64,000 nt of DNA from Rubellimicrobium arenae (GCF_017916275.1 NZ_JAFMST010000002.1:1-64000); one strand, 5' to 3'; shown: positions 1 through 9,624, counted from the stretch's first letter. A program made the numbers and translations. Notes: generated from the letters alone by a model not told the origin.

Positions 1-2
1 GG

Positions 3-89
3 CCGGGACATGGGACCGCAGTCGAAGGGGACACCGTTCGCATCACCCTGCCACCCCACTCCTGGCAGATGCTGAGGGTCAGCGTCTGA
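3..89 (+). CDS. C-terminal tail of a truncated CDS, possibly an arabinofuranosidase-type glycosidase
   Basis: An open frame enters from the left edge and ends at TGA 87-89, giving 28 residues. The tail reads RITLPPHSWQMLRVSV. A final beta-strand with an LPPHS-type motif is common at the C-terminus of alpha-L-arabinofuranosidase-like glycosidases, so that family is the best guess. The fragment is too short for a firm call and the rest lies outside the window. Confidence 0.4.
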   Translation, partial: PGHGTAVEGDTVRITLPPHSWQMLRVSV

Positions 90-788
90 TCTGTCATGAG
101 GAGGTTGACCGGCGCGTGACGCGTCGGTCAACCGCAGTCGTTTCGGGCGCTGGTGGCTGCCGGTCTCTGCGCCGCTTGGATCAGGGTGCTTTGATACAGA
201 ACCAGTTCGCACTCCCATCAGGCGAATGCGAACTCGTCGCTGATCCGGCGCAGAGGTCACCATGTCCGGTGACGGCGCCCCGGCGAGCATCCGAAACAAG
301 CTCCAGGATCTGGAGAGCAATAAGATTCGGCTCGGGGTCGAGTTGGCCGGCATTGATGCGGCCGCTACCTGGCCGAGTCGATGCCAACCCGGTGTGGCCG
401 GTCTCCACTGCCCCCAAAATGACCAGTCTCGCCTTCTCGCAGATGGAGAATGATAGTCCTACTCAGGCAACGAACATCGACCGCAACCCCATCGATCGCA
501 GCAGGGTCGGCCCCGCTGGGCGACGAGGTAGGCCCGTGCATGGTGACGCTCATCGGCGCTCTGGCTTCAGTGCTCGTCTTCGTGCCCGGACACAAGGGCA
601 GACAAGGCACAAGGGCACTGTCGGAGGAAACAGATCAGGCCGCCCCTTGTCGCCCTGCCCTTCTTTCGTCTGGGCACAGGATCAATGTCATGCGCGCGAG
701 GGTAGCGGGTCCCTGCCCCGCTCAACACGTCCTTCTGACACCGCCTAGACAAGTTCTTTTGTGCAGCATCGCCGCCTGCGCCACCATG
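90..788. other. Gene-poor stretch with recombinase and IS6-end debris
   Basis: No intact gene is supported. The stretch holds a serine-recombinase-like fragment (262-453) and two scars resembling the ends of the IS6 elements found elsewhere in the window. One is a left-end-like piece at 219-238 (CAGGCGAATGCGAACTCGTC). The other is a right-end-like piece at 708-745, where CCCTGCCCCGCTCAA is followed by CTGACACCGCC. The sequence between them does not encode a recognisable IS6 transposase. Confidence 0.5.
262..453 (+). pseudogene. Serine recombinase C-terminal fragment
   Basis: A 63-residue frame starts with ASIRNKLQDLESNKIRLGVE. This resembles the charged coiled coil (KLxxLExxKxxLExEL) near the C-terminus of large serine recombinases and phage or plasmid resolvases. 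The catalytic N-terminal resolvase domain is absent and the frame decays into non-coding-looking sequence after about 35 residues. It is read as a remnant of a lost integrating element. Confidence is limited because coiled coils are low in information. Confidence 0.35.
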
Positions 789-1241
789 TCACTGATGATC
801 GTATCGATCTCCTCGGGTGAGAACGGGAGTTATGACGACACGCTCGTCCTCGACCGCATATTCGCGAAGTCCAGCAAAGGAGATGCCGTTCCGATCCAAT
901 AGCTCCAGCGCCCCCGCGGCCATACCCCTCGGGACATAGACAAACAGGTTCTTTACCCCGGTCTCGTTCATGGTGTCAGCGGCGGCGGCGCATGCTGCCC
1001 ATCGGGTGACGGCGGCCTCGCTCAGGTCCGTCTCGACCTCGCCAAATCGGCAAGGCTGGCCCTTCTCGTTGAGAATCACGATATCGGGCCAGTGTGGCCC
1101 GTCCGTCCCTTCAATGCTGTGAAGCTGCCTGTCCCCGTTGACCAGGGTGACGTACCCTACCGGCCAGTCCGTCTGCCCGGGAAAGGGGAAGCGGTTCTCC
1201 GCAATGAAGCGGATGACGCGCTGATGATCCTGATCGGTCAT
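789..1241 (-). CDS. Uncharacterised protein, paralogue of the 9625-10116 gene
   Basis: Encodes 150 aa. The ATG at 1241 is chosen because GGAGG lies 8 bases upstream and the paralogue starts at the equivalent point; a longer frame reaches 1337. Shared features with the paralogue are an N-terminal RFPFPGQT block, a central PDIVI strand followed by GEVE, a late YVPxG strand-turn, an ISxAGxR motif and the C-terminal end YDHQ. The P-D then E-x-E arrangement on adjacent strands resembles a PD-(D/E)XK nuclease fold with the usual lysine replaced, but this is only a pattern match. The gene is the last of three same-strand genes after the dimethylargininase-like enzyme. Function unknown. Confidence 0.75.
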   Translation of the reverse strand: MTDQDHQRVIRFIAENRFPFPGQTDWPVGYVTLVNGDRQLHSIEGTDGPHWPDIVILNEKGQPCRFGEVETDLSEAAVTRWAACAAAADTMNETGVKNLFVYVPRGMAAGALELLDRNGISFAGLREYAVEDERVVITPVLTRGDRYDHQ

Positions 1242-1276
1242 TGTTTCAGCCTCCAATGCTCGCGGTGCCTCGGCAG

Positions 1277-2290
1277 TCACACGGAGTCCCGGATGAGTGG
1301 CGCCGTCGAGCAATGCGGACCGCCTCCCCCAGAGCACATCAGGTCGTATGGGATCGGGATGACCTCGACGCCCCGAGCCGTCAGCCGATCGAGGGTGTAG
1401 TTCGACGCACCTTCCGTGATGATGACCCGTCGCGGCGCGACCGCCAGACCGTTGATGATCCAGGGATTGTCCTCGTGATGGACTTCGATGGTCTCGATTC
1501 CGAGAGCCTTCAGCTTTTCCAGAAAGGGGAAGGGTAGCTGCGCAGGGTTGATCAGGGCGAGATTAGGAGCAATCATCAGGAAGATGCCATCGATGTGCAG
1601 CCGATACCCGGTCAGGTGGATCCGTATCAGTTCCACGCCCTGGCTGCGCAGAACCTCCTCGATCTGCCGAGCGCCTTCCTCGTTGCCGCGTGAGGACAAG
1701 GCGAAGACCGCCGTTCTCTCGTTCAGCCAAGCGAAGCTGCCTCCCTCCGCCACAGCGGTCCCCGACAGCGTCCTGAGGATGGGGCAGCCAAGCCGGGCCA
1801 AGGTCCGACTGGCCTGCGCTTCCTCGCCGCGCCGGATCCGCGGTCCAAGGCGCGTGAGTATCACGCCACCCCCGACGCCGATCACGGCGTCACGGGTGTA
1901 GCAGGACTTCATCCGGTCCGGGCCAACCTGGTCCAGCCTCACGATCTCGACGCCTTCCGCCTCGAGAGCGGCGGCATAGGCGTCGTGCTGGGCCTGCATA
2001 CCCGCGAGGTCGGGGCCTTCGGCACCACGCCAGTACCAGCCTTTCTGGATGTCGCCGAACGCCCCCATCTCCAAGCGCTTGGACGTATCGACGGTTTCGA
2101 TCTCCGGCCCTGGTCGGTGCATCAACACGGCACGCAGCTTGCCGACGTCATTCCGGCAGCCCCAGGGCCTGCCCCACCAGCGCGTCAGAAGATCTTCGTC
2201 CTCGAAGGACGGCTCGGCCTCGGACGGAAAGATCTTGATCAGCTGGTTGTAGCGCCATTCATTCTCGGTCATCGCAGACATCGCACGCAC
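1277..2290 (-). CDS. Dimethylargininase / amidinotransferase-like hydrolase
   Basis: Encodes up to 337 aa in the guanidine-modifying superfamily (dimethylarginine dimethylaminohydrolase, arginine deiminase). Visible catalytic features are the His-Asp motif HIDG at about residue 232 and the nucleophile cysteine at about residue 327 in GGGGPHCSTAP near the C-terminus, as expected for this family. Family members hydrolyse guanidino groups to citrulline-type products plus an amine or ammonia; the substrate here is not determined. The longest start is a GTG at 2290, with in-frame ATGs at 2281 and 2272 as alternatives. It starts 15 bases after the SDR gene stop, so the two are probably co-transcribed. 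Confidence 0.85.
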   Translation of the reverse strand: MRAMSAMTENEWRYNQLIKIFPSEAEPSFEDEDLLTRWWGRPWGCRNDVGKLRAVLMHRPGPEIETVDTSKRLEMGAFGDIQKGWYWRGAEGPDLAGMQAQHDAYAAALEAEGVEIVRLDQVGPDRMKSCYTRDAVIGVGGGVILTRLGPRIRRGEEAQASRTLARLGCPILRTLSGTAVAEGGSFAWLNERTAVFALSSRGNEEGARQIEEVLRSQGVELIRIHLTGYRLHIDGIFLMIAPNLALINPAQLPFPFLEKLKALGIETIEVHHEDNPWIINGLAVAPRRVIITEGASNYTLDRLTARGVEVIPIPYDLMCSGGGGPHCSTAPLIRDSV

Positions 2291-2305
2291 CCCAAGCTTG
2301 GAAAG

Positions 2306-3049
2306 TCAGATTCCGACGATCGGATCGCCGCCATTGGGACAAAGAACCTGCCCCGTCATGTAACCACCGCGCGGTCCAACCAGAAACGCTATCCAGTCCG
2401 CCATCTCCTCCGGCTCAGCCCAGCGCTTGACGAGATTCTGCTGAGCCTCTTCGGCCAGGGCCGCCTCGCCATACCGGAGCGTCATCCCACTCCTCACCAC
2501 CCCTGGCGCCAGGGCATTGACCAGGATGCCATGGGGCGCGAACTCACGCGCCCAGGACTTGGCCAAGCCGATCACGGCCGCCTTGGCGGCCCCGTAATGG
2601 CTGGAGCGTTCGAACCCCACCTGCCCCCGGTTCGAGGCGATGTTCACGATACGGCCGAATTGCCGTGCCTTCATCTCGGGCAGAACCGCGCGAGTTGCGG
2701 CGAAGGTTCCCCATACATGAACCTCGAACAGCCGCTCGTAGGCCGTTCGGTCGATGTCCTCGATCACGGCATTGTAGCCGGGCACGCCGGCGTTGTTGAC
2801 GAGGATGTCGACCCCGCCGCAGTCGACCACAGTCTGTCGAATGGCCCCCTCATCGGCGACACTGCAGACCGATGCCGTCGCCGTGCCGCCCTGACGATTG
2901 ATGACCTCGACCACCTCCGCGACAGCGTCACCCGCAACGTCCTGGACGACGACATGCGCGCCATCCTGGGCAAACCGAGTTGCAGTGGCACGCCCGATCC
3001 CGCTGCCGGCGCCGGTCACGAGGGCCGTTCGCCCGGAAAGATCACCCAT
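2306..3049 (-). CDS. Short-chain dehydrogenase/reductase
   Basis: Encodes 247 aa, a classical SDR length. It has the NAD(P)-binding TGAGSGIG (residues 12-19), the NNAG motif (85-88) and the catalytic Ser139, Tyr152 and Lys156 (YGAAK). An Asp follows the second beta strand (VVVQD), which favours NAD over NADP. The ATG at 3049 follows AAGGA by a normal distance, and the upstream in-frame extension to 3229 looks non-coding. It is the first gene of a leftward operon with the dimethylargininase-like gene. The substrate is unknown; family similarity to FabG does not imply a fatty-acid role here. Confidence 0.9.
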   Translation of the reverse strand: MGDLSGRTALVTGAGSGIGRATATRFAQDGAHVVVQDVAGDAVAEVVEVINRQGGTATASVCSVADEGAIRQTVVDCGGVDILVNNAGVPGYNAVIEDIDRTAYERLFEVHVWGTFAATRAVLPEMKARQFGRIVNIASNRGQVGFERSSHYGAAKAAVIGLAKSWAREFAPHGILVNALAPGVVRSGMTLRYGEAALAEEAQQNLVKRWAEPEEMADWIAFLVGPRGGYMTGQVLCPNGGDPIVGI

Positions 3050-3600
3050 TCGCTGTTCCTTCGCACATGTGCCTCGGGTCGATCCGTAGTTGCCCCGGCG
3101 CCGGCCTGCGGGGCGACCGCTCCGCCGGGGTCTGCCGGTCGTGACGCCCGGCGACAGATCGCTTGAGCCACGGCACTTCGGTGTGCCGTGCCGCCCTACC
3201 CGCCCCGCCCACGCCTTTCCCCTCTGCATAGCTCTCGGCAGCCATCATACCCGCCCCTTATCTGGAGTCTACTTTATATATAGCCTTGACTCCGATAAAG
3301 CTCAGGTGAAGTCTGGCGGTGGCCGCAGGCGCGAACCACTGACGGGATGGACTGCGGCTCCAGCTTGAAGGCTGCAATTGACCCGAGCGCCCGAACCTTC
3401 CTTGGAACTGCCGTTTCCTTCGCCACCCCCGGAGGCGCAGTCGTGCCGGAGACGGGACGGCGCCCCCGAGGGTTCCGATACGGGATCCGGATCCGCGCTC
3501 TTGGCGCCGGCAGCGCCAGTCATCCCTGCCGGAACGGCTGTCGCCTTCCATTCGGGCAAGCGAACAAACACCTGAGCAACTCGGCCACAAGGAGAATTCC
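3050..3600. other. Divergent intergenic regulatory region
   Basis: This lies between the leftward SDR operon and the rightward deacetylase gene. No gene is supported. It contains an AT-rich island with an inverted repeat (3264-3293), the strongest regulatory-looking element here. A ribosome binding site (AAGGAG) precedes the deacetylase ATG at 3601. Confidence 0.5.
3264..3293. promoter_or_regulatory. Inverted repeat around an AT-rich core, candidate operator and promoter
   Basis: Perfect arms GGAGTC (3264-3269) and GACTCC (3288-3293) flank an 18-base spacer containing TTTATATATAG. This is the only markedly AT-rich spot in a GC-rich divergent intergenic region. A TTGACT hexamer (3286-3291) overlaps the right arm. 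A regulator binding here could control both divergent transcripts. The assignment is based on symmetry and position only. Confidence 0.35.
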
Positions 3601-4521
3601 ATGCTGTCTTCGCTCATCCGTAACCCGCCACCCTGGCCGGGGGGAGCACGTTGCGCCGTCTGCTTCTCCTTTGATCTGGATGCCGAGAGCCTGCTCCATC
3701 TCTATCATCGTGAGGCGGCGCCATCGCGACTCGCAACCTCCTCGGCCCTTCGCTACGGGCCGTTCATTGCGGTCCCTCGCCTGGTCGATATCTTCCGTCA
3801 CTACGGCCTCAAGCAGACCTTCTTCGTTCCTGGCTGGTGCATCGAAACCTACCCTCGGGCGATCGAGGCCCTGGTCGAGGCCGGCCATGAGATCGGCCAT
3901 CACGGCTGGCTGCATGAACGTCCGAATACGCTTTCTGCCGCCGACGAGGCGCGCGTCCTCGACCGGGCGCTGCAGGCCTTCGACACCGTGGTCGGGTCTC
4001 GGCCGACGGGATACCGCGCGCCCGCCTACGCTCTCTCCGAATACACGCCCGATCTTCTGGTGGAACGCGGCTTCACCTACGACGCCTCGCTTGTCGGCGA
4101 CGATATTCCCTATCTCCTGCAGTCGCAGAAGGGATCCCTTGTCGAGCTCCCTTCCGATTACGCGCTGGATGACTGGGTGCAGTACGTGAACATGAAAGAG
4201 TTCGGCTTTATGATGCCCATCCAGTCCCCCGACCGGGCCATGGAGGTGTTTCGCGCCGAGTTCGATGCCGCCTGGGCCCATGGCGGGCTGTGGATATCGG
4301 TCTGGCACCCCTTCGTGTCCGGGCGGCTGGCGAGAGCGGCGGCGATGACCGGACTCATTGAGCACATGATGGATAAAGGCGACGTGTGGTTCGCGCCGAT
4401 GACGGAGATTGCCGCTCACATACGTGCTCTCGTGAGTAGCGGCTCTTGGAGCCCACGCACCGACGAGGTGCCGTTCTGGACGGATGCGATCGATCACCTC
4501 GTAAGCTCCAGCCGTGGATGA
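3601..4521 (+). CDS. Polysaccharide deacetylase-family (NodB-fold) hydrolase
   Basis: Encodes 306 aa with no signal peptide, so probably cytoplasmic. NodB-homology motifs are visible: SFDLDAE with Asp25 and Asp27, the metal-binding HHGWLHE (His101, His105), the RAPAY motif at about 140 and a late WHPF. This architecture matches the cytosolic branch of the family (PuuE allantoinase-like and cyclic-imide hydrolase-like proteins) rather than cell-wall chitin deacetylases. That fits a catabolic cluster rich in amidohydrolases. The ATG at 3601 follows AAGGAGAATTCC. The exact substrate is not predictable. Confidence 0.85.
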   Translation: MLSSLIRNPPPWPGGARCAVCFSFDLDAESLLHLYHREAAPSRLATSSALRYGPFIAVPRLVDIFRHYGLKQTFFVPGWCIETYPRAIEALVEAGHEIGHHGWLHERPNTLSAADEARVLDRALQAFDTVVGSRPTGYRAPAYALSEYTPDLLVERGFTYDASLVGDDIPYLLQSQKGSLVELPSDYALDDWVQYVNMKEFGFMMPIQSPDRAMEVFRAEFDAAWAHGGLWISVWHPFVSGRLARAAAMTGLIEHMMDKGDVWFAPMTEIAAHIRALVSSGSWSPRTDEVPFWTDAIDHLVSSSRG

Positions 4522-5110
4522 TGCCATTCGGTCCGATAGAGGCGTTGCCGGTCCTGTCGGCACGGTTGCTTGCAGAATCGAGAGAGCCAAGGCGACCTGA
4601 GGTTTCCGCAGCGGAACCTGCCGCCCTGGCGCGGATCAGGGCTCTGGCGATTCCCTTAATGTCACTGCTGTCGAGCGGGGCGCTCCCGGGGCGACACGAC
4701 TTCCGGCAAGGTCTCGAGGCAAAGGCCGCTGGAAGCGCTCGGCAGCATTTCAGCCGTGCAGATGAACCCAGGTAGTCATTGTGGGAGCAGGGTCATCGGG
4801 CCTCTGGGGCGTGCCGCCAGTTCGGAGGTTTGGCACGACAATTGAGCAGTCGCGATGCCGAGACGTCCGAATGTCGGGTGGCCACTATCATTGGAGTTGA
4901 CAGCAAGAACGGGCGATCGAAGATGACAGCATGACCACGCGCCGTGGCCGGAGAGGAACGATAGTTGGCGCGCCCCCCGTTGTCCGCCGTCCATATCGGA
5001 TGGGTGAACCCACGGAACGACCAACCCTCGCCTGACCGTCCGTGGGGCGCGTGAGCCAACATCTAGCAGCCGGGATAACCGGCTCTTGCCAGCACAACAG
5101 GGGAATCCAG
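4522..5110 (+). other. Intergenic region, no gene seen
   Basis: No frame here shows a recognisable protein. A TTGACA hexamer at 4897-4902 is a possible -35 for the binding-protein gene, although no good -10 follows at 17 bases. The ribosome binding site of the next gene (AGGGGA) is at about 5098-5103. Confidence 0.4.
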
Positions 5111-5944
5111 ATGAAGTTCGCCGTCTCCACACTCCTCTCGGCCGCGGCCTGCCTCGCGGGCACGACGATCAGCGCTCAGACCTTGCCAGATCGCATCTCC
5201 GAAGCCGGGGTGGTGCGGATCGCACTTGAGATACCCTACGTCCCCATGGAGTACCCTGACCCCGAGACCGGCGAGCTCACAGGGTTTGACATCGAACTCG
5301 CCGCCGCAATGGCCGAGATCCTGGGGGTCAAGGTCGAATATGAGGTGGGGGCCTTCGAGGCGCTCACCACCAATCTGCAGAGTGGGCGCGTCGATCTCAT
5401 CATGAGCGGCTTCTACGACCGCCCCGCACGGCGAGAGTACTTCGACTTCGTTCACTACCTGCGGGCGGGCGGTCAGTTCTTCGCTCTGGATAGTCGAGAG
5501 GACCTGCAGGCTCCGGCGGACCTTTGCGGCCTCACCGTGTCCACCATCCGCGCGACCAGCTATCCCGAAACCATCAAGGCGGTCTCGGACGAGCTTTGCG
5601 TTTCGGCCGGGCTCGACCCGATCACCGTGATGGAGGACACTGATGCGTCGCAGCTGCTCATCAACCTGAAGACAGGCCGCGCCGACGCAGCAATGCAGGG
5701 CTTGGAATCGATTCCTACCTACATGACCAACGATCCCGGCGTCTTCAGACCGCTGGGGGAACCGGTCGGCAGCGCGCTCATGGGAATGGCCTTCAACAAG
5801 ACGGACACCGAGCTGCGCGACGCCTTCGTCCATGCTCTGACCCAGGTGATCGAAGACGGCACCTATGCCGAGCTGATCGATAAGTACCAGCTCGACCTGA
5901 GCGCCTATACCGACGTGACGGTCGGCACGGAGTTTGAGGGCTGA
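5111..5944 (+). CDS. Family 3 solute-binding protein of an amino-acid-type ABC transporter
   Basis: Encodes 277 aa. The first 22 or so residues form a Sec signal peptide ending in TTISAQ, so the mature protein is periplasmic. Family features are the early VRIALEIPYVPMEY strand, TGFDIELAAAMAEILG, DLIMSGFYDRPARREYFDFV and the late FNKTDTELRDAF with the YAELIDKYQ tail. The ATG at 5111 is chosen for the signal peptide and for AGGGGA upstream; a longer frame begins at 5042. It probably feeds the permease and ATPase at 12108-13759, which lack a binding protein of their own. The ligand is unknown. Confidence 0.9.
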   Translation: MKFAVSTLLSAAACLAGTTISAQTLPDRISEAGVVRIALEIPYVPMEYPDPETGELTGFDIELAAAMAEILGVKVEYEVGAFEALTTNLQSGRVDLIMSGFYDRPARREYFDFVHYLRAGGQFFALDSREDLQAPADLCGLTVSTIRATSYPETIKAVSDELCVSAGLDPITVMEDTDASQLLINLKTGRADAAMQGLESIPTYMTNDPGVFRPLGEPVGSALMGMAFNKTDTELRDAFVHALTQVIEDGTYAELIDKYQLDLSAYTDVTVGTEFEG

Positions 5945-6229
5945 TCGCATCCGAGCCTGCAGCGTCGGGCGGCAGCCGGGCGGAGCCGCGGATGGCCCAG
6001 CCGCAGCTCCCGCCTCCTGCGCGTCCAGCTGATCGGAAAAAGGTCCTGCCGTCGGCTCGCGGGCGGCGGGCCTTAGGCAGATGTCCGTGCAGGGGCAGGT
6101 TCCCGATCTTCAGTGTACCGCCTGGAGTTGCATGGGACCGAGATCGTGCCGGATTCCTGCGAGAACGATTTCCTGGGCGCGCCGGGCTCCTTTGCTCGGC
6201 CGCGCTGCAAACCTGGGACACGATCGGAC

Positions 6230-7822
6230 ATGGATAGCACTGACCAAGGCTGGACTGCCGCGCAGACGGATGCGCTCACCTTCCTTGAAGAACGCCGTTC
6301 GGCGTTCTCCAAGGATCATATGACGATCTGGAACCTCCATGAGCCCTCCTGGCGCGAGTACCGGTCGTCGCGCTGGTATGCGGACCGGCTCGAGGCCGAA
6401 GGCTTCGCCGTGGAACGGGGCACGGCCGGGATGCCGACCGCATTCCGCGCGCGCTGGTCGAACGGGCCCGGCCCCGTGCTTGCGGGATATGCGGAATACG
6501 ATGCTGTGCCAGGACAGTCGCAGGCGCCCGTCCCCTACCGCGCGCCCCGTCCCGGCGCCAGCCCCCGCGCGGCTGGCCACACCGATCCTCATTCCGCGCT
6601 CGGCATGGGGTCGCTCGCGGGGTTCCTGGCCGCCAAACATGCCATGGAGAGGCATGGGATCACCGGCACCCTCGTCTATTTCGGGGAGCCTGCCGAAAAG
6701 ATGTGCGGCTCAAAGCCGGTCCATGCCGCGCACGGATACTATGATGGCCTGGACGCCGCCCTCAGCTTCCACCCGCATTCCTTTCCGGCCCTGACCAACG
6801 GCTGCTTCTGGGAAACGACCTCGGCCCCCTATTGGAGCAGGATCTACACCTTCCATTGCGACGACCCCCATACTTGGCAGAGCGAGGCCTCGGGCGGGAC
6901 CGTGGCGCATGTTCACGCCATGGCTCGCGCGCCGGGCGCGATCGACGCTGTCTGCCTGATGTACACGAACTCGAAGATGATGAAGGAATCCATGCTGCCC
7001 CACAGCGGCAGCTGGACCCTTAACGAGTTCATCCCCATCGCCGGTCAGGCCACGGCCGACAACATCGCGCCGGGGATCGGGCAGATCCAATACTCCATGC
7101 GAGCCCCGACTCTCGCGATGTGCGAAGCCGTCTTCGACGTACTCGACCGGAACGCCGAGCATATCGCCGCGATGACCCATTGCCGCGTCGAGAAGGCCTG
7201 GATCACCCGAACGCGCCCGGGCCTGCCGAACAAGGCCTTTGCCAAGCTGACCTTCGCGAACTTTGCCCGCCTTGGCCCGCCGGTCTGGTCGGACGAGGCC
7301 AAGGCCTTCGCGCGCGACATCCAGCGGTCCCTCGACCTCGACCCATTGGAGGAGCCCTTCCTCGAGGAGATGGAGAAGCTGACTCCTCCCTGGGAGGCCG
7401 AGGACGCGTTTCGACGCCAGCTTCCCGCCTGGCAGTTGAACTATGCAGCCGACGACTACGTCGACTACACTTGGCACGCGCCGACCGTACGGCTTTACGT
7501 CGCCAGACCCACGCTCAGGCCTCCGCACCCAGGCTTTCGGTATCACGAATGGACCCGAAACGCGATGGGCGGCGTGCCCGCCTGCATCGATCCGATGTGG
7601 AGCAAGGCCGCGCAGGTGATCGCGACCACGCTCCTGGACCTCCTGACCCGGCCCGAAGCCCTTGCGGAGATCCAGGCGGAGTTCCGGGAGCGCACCGGTG
7701 GTGGCGTCGGTGGAACGAACTGGCTCCCGCCCCTACTGCCGCCGGACTTCAAGGCCCCGATCAACTACCACTGGCCGGAGTACGTGGAGACGTCCCGCGG
7801 TTACGACTGGAGCATCCCCTGA
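6230..7822 (+). CDS. M20-family metal-dependent amidohydrolase (AbgB-like)
   Basis: Encodes 530 aa from the ATG at 6230. The upstream extension to 6113 looks non-coding and the ribosome binding site is weak. Metal-site features of the M20/AbgB type are AGHTDPHSALG and YFGEPAEK, with a later dimerisation/lid region and a GGVGGTNW-type C-terminal motif. Relatives cleave amide bonds of N-acyl amino acids or p-aminobenzoyl-glutamate. It sits between the binding protein and the ThDP enzyme, consistent with hydrolysing an imported amide. The length is slightly above the usual 430-480 aa because of an extended C-terminus. Confidence 0.85.
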   Translation: MDSTDQGWTAAQTDALTFLEERRSAFSKDHMTIWNLHEPSWREYRSSRWYADRLEAEGFAVERGTAGMPTAFRARWSNGPGPVLAGYAEYDAVPGQSQAPVPYRAPRPGASPRAAGHTDPHSALGMGSLAGFLAAKHAMERHGITGTLVYFGEPAEKMCGSKPVHAAHGYYDGLDAALSFHPHSFPALTNGCFWETTSAPYWSRIYTFHCDDPHTWQSEASGGTVAHVHAMARAPGAIDAVCLMYTNSKMMKESMLPHSGSWTLNEFIPIAGQATADNIAPGIGQIQYSMRAPTLAMCEAVFDVLDRNAEHIAAMTHCRVEKAWITRTRPGLPNKAFAKLTFANFARLGPPVWSDEAKAFARDIQRSLDLDPLEEPFLEEMEKLTPPWEAEDAFRRQLPAWQLNYAADDYVDYTWHAPTVRLYVARPTLRPPHPGFRYHEWTRNAMGGVPACIDPMWSKAAQVIATTLLDLLTRPEALAEIQAEFRERTGGGVGGTNWLPPLLPPDFKAPINYHWPEYVETSRGYDWSIP

Positions 7823-7980
7823 GCCGCAGGCAGGCGGCACCATGGGCGGCGACTTTGGTGTCCGCAGTGGAACCTCGCCGGGCGGCTTTCGGACTCTGCC
7901 ACGCCGACTTCGATCATCCGGAGAGCGTCCTCCGGACCGGGAGAGATGACGCAATGATTGATCATCCGGGATAGCCACGC

Positions 7981-9591
7981 ATGAACACGATCCACATGAC
8001 TGGTGGCGAGGCGGTCGTTGCCTCGCTCCGGGCCAATGATGTCACGACGCTCTATGGTCTGCCGGGTCTGCAACTCGATCACCTCTTCAACGCGCTGCAC
8101 GGTGCCAGCGACTGGTTGCGGGTTGTCAGCGCGAGGCACGAGCAGGGCGCGGCCTACATGGCTCTGGGCCATGCGCAATCCACCGGTCGACCCGGGGTCT
8201 ATGCCTGCGTGCCAGGGCCGGGATTTCTCAACACGACCGCAGCGCTTTCGACGGCCTACGCGGTCCATGCCCCGGTGGTGGCGCTGATCGGGCAGGTCGA
8301 CAGCAGTGCAATAGGCATCGGCGGCGGCGAACTTCACGAACTGCCCGATCAGACCGCCATTGTCCGCGGCCTCACCCGCTGGCACGGCATCGCGCACCAC
8401 GCCGACGAGGTCCTCCCGCTGATGGAGACCGCGTTTCGCAAGCTCGCCGTGGGGATCGCTCCTGTTGCCGTCGAACTGCCTGCCGACGTGCTCCGGAACC
8501 ACACCTCAGCGACGGCAAAGGCAGCGGTGGCGCCCATGCAACGTCTGGCGCCCGCCGCGTCCGAAGTCGCTTTGGCCGTCGAGCTTCTGGCGACGGCAGG
8601 CACGCCACTGATCGTGGCGGGCGCCGGGGCCTACGGCGCCGAAGCGGCACTGGCCGAGATCGCGGAACGCCTTGGCGCGCCGGTGATGACCCATCTTCAG
8701 GGACGCGGTCTTTTGCCCAGCGCTCATCCCCTCGCCATCGGCCTGGCGGAGGGGCGCGAGCTTTGGTCACGCAGCGACGTGATCCTTGCCGTCGGCACCC
8801 GCCTGCACCGGCTGCCGGTGGAATGGGGCCTGCACCCCGACCAGAAGGTGATCCGGATCGACACGGATCCCCGCCGCTTCGGAATTCTGCCGCCTGCCGT
8901 CAGGCTGGCTGCGGACGGACCGCTCGCCCTGTCGGCCATCGCCGAGGGCCTGCGGGACCTACCGGCCCGAAACGAGACGCGCATTGCCGAGATTGCGCGA
9001 CATGCGAAGGAGGTGGCCAGCCGGATCGCGGAGGAACTTGCACCGCAGATGGCCTACATCGGGGCGCTCGAACACGCGCTTCCCGACGACGCCCACCTCG
9101 TCGCGGACTATACGCAGATCGGTTACGTCGCCGCAGACCGCTTCCGCGTCAGCCGGACGCGACAGGTCCTCACACCCGGCTATCAGGGCACCCTGGGCTT
9201 TGCCTATTCGACGGCTCTCGGCGTGAAGTCCGCCAGCCCCGAGCGGGTGGTCGTGGCCCTGTGCGGAGACGGCGGGTTCCTGTTCACCGGCAACGAGATG
9301 GCGACCGCCGTGCATCACGGGATCGCAGCCATCGGCGTCGTTTTCGTCGATGGGGCCTTCGGGAACGTGCAGCGGATCCAGCGTCAGCAGTACGGCAAGG
9401 TCATCGCCTCGGATCTGACGAATCCCGACTTCGTGCGCTTCGCCGAAAGCTTCGGTGCCAAAGCCCGAGCGGTCGGCAACCCCAAGGACTTCGCCGAGGC
9501 CTTGCGTTGGGCCATGGCCGAGGCTGGCCCAACGCTGATCGCCGTCTCCGTTCCCGAGTTTCCGAGCCCGTGGGCCCTGATCGAGCCGTAG
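7981..9591 (+). CDS. Thiamine diphosphate-dependent enzyme (acetolactate synthase/decarboxylase superfamily)
   Basis: Encodes 536 aa with the three-domain ThDP fold. The catalytic glutamate is in SARHEQGAAY (Glu54). The ThDP/Mg-binding motif begins at about residue 429 with GDGGFLFTGNEM and has the distal Asn of FGNVQ. Family members include acetolactate synthase, oxalyl-CoA decarboxylase and 2-ketoarginine decarboxylase; no substrate-specific signature is recognised. Its place beside a dimethylargininase-like and several hydrolytic enzymes makes a 2-keto-acid decarboxylase of a guanidino or amino acid plausible but unproven. Confidence 0.85.
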   Translation: MNTIHMTGGEAVVASLRANDVTTLYGLPGLQLDHLFNALHGASDWLRVVSARHEQGAAYMALGHAQSTGRPGVYACVPGPGFLNTTAALSTAYAVHAPVVALIGQVDSSAIGIGGGELHELPDQTAIVRGLTRWHGIAHHADEVLPLMETAFRKLAVGIAPVAVELPADVLRNHTSATAKAAVAPMQRLAPAASEVALAVELLATAGTPLIVAGAGAYGAEAALAEIAERLGAPVMTHLQGRGLLPSAHPLAIGLAEGRELWSRSDVILAVGTRLHRLPVEWGLHPDQKVIRIDTDPRRFGILPPAVRLAADGPLALSAIAEGLRDLPARNETRIAEIARHAKEVASRIAEELAPQMAYIGALEHALPDDAHLVADYTQIGYVAADRFRVSRTRQVLTPGYQGTLGFAYSTALGVKSASPERVVVALCGDGGFLFTGNEMATAVHHGIAAIGVVFVDGAFGNVQRIQRQQYGKVIASDLTNPDFVRFAESFGAKARAVGNPKDFAEALRWAMAEAGPTLIAVSVPEFPSPWALIEP

Positions 9592-9624
9592 GAAGGAGCG
9601 ACCCGGGCCGACGCCGCACTCTCA

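Noticed and set aside
1985-3166. 393-codon + strand frame opposite the SDR and dimethylargininase-like genes
   Set aside because: The sense-strand genes carry complete catalytic motifs; this is a GC-frame shadow.
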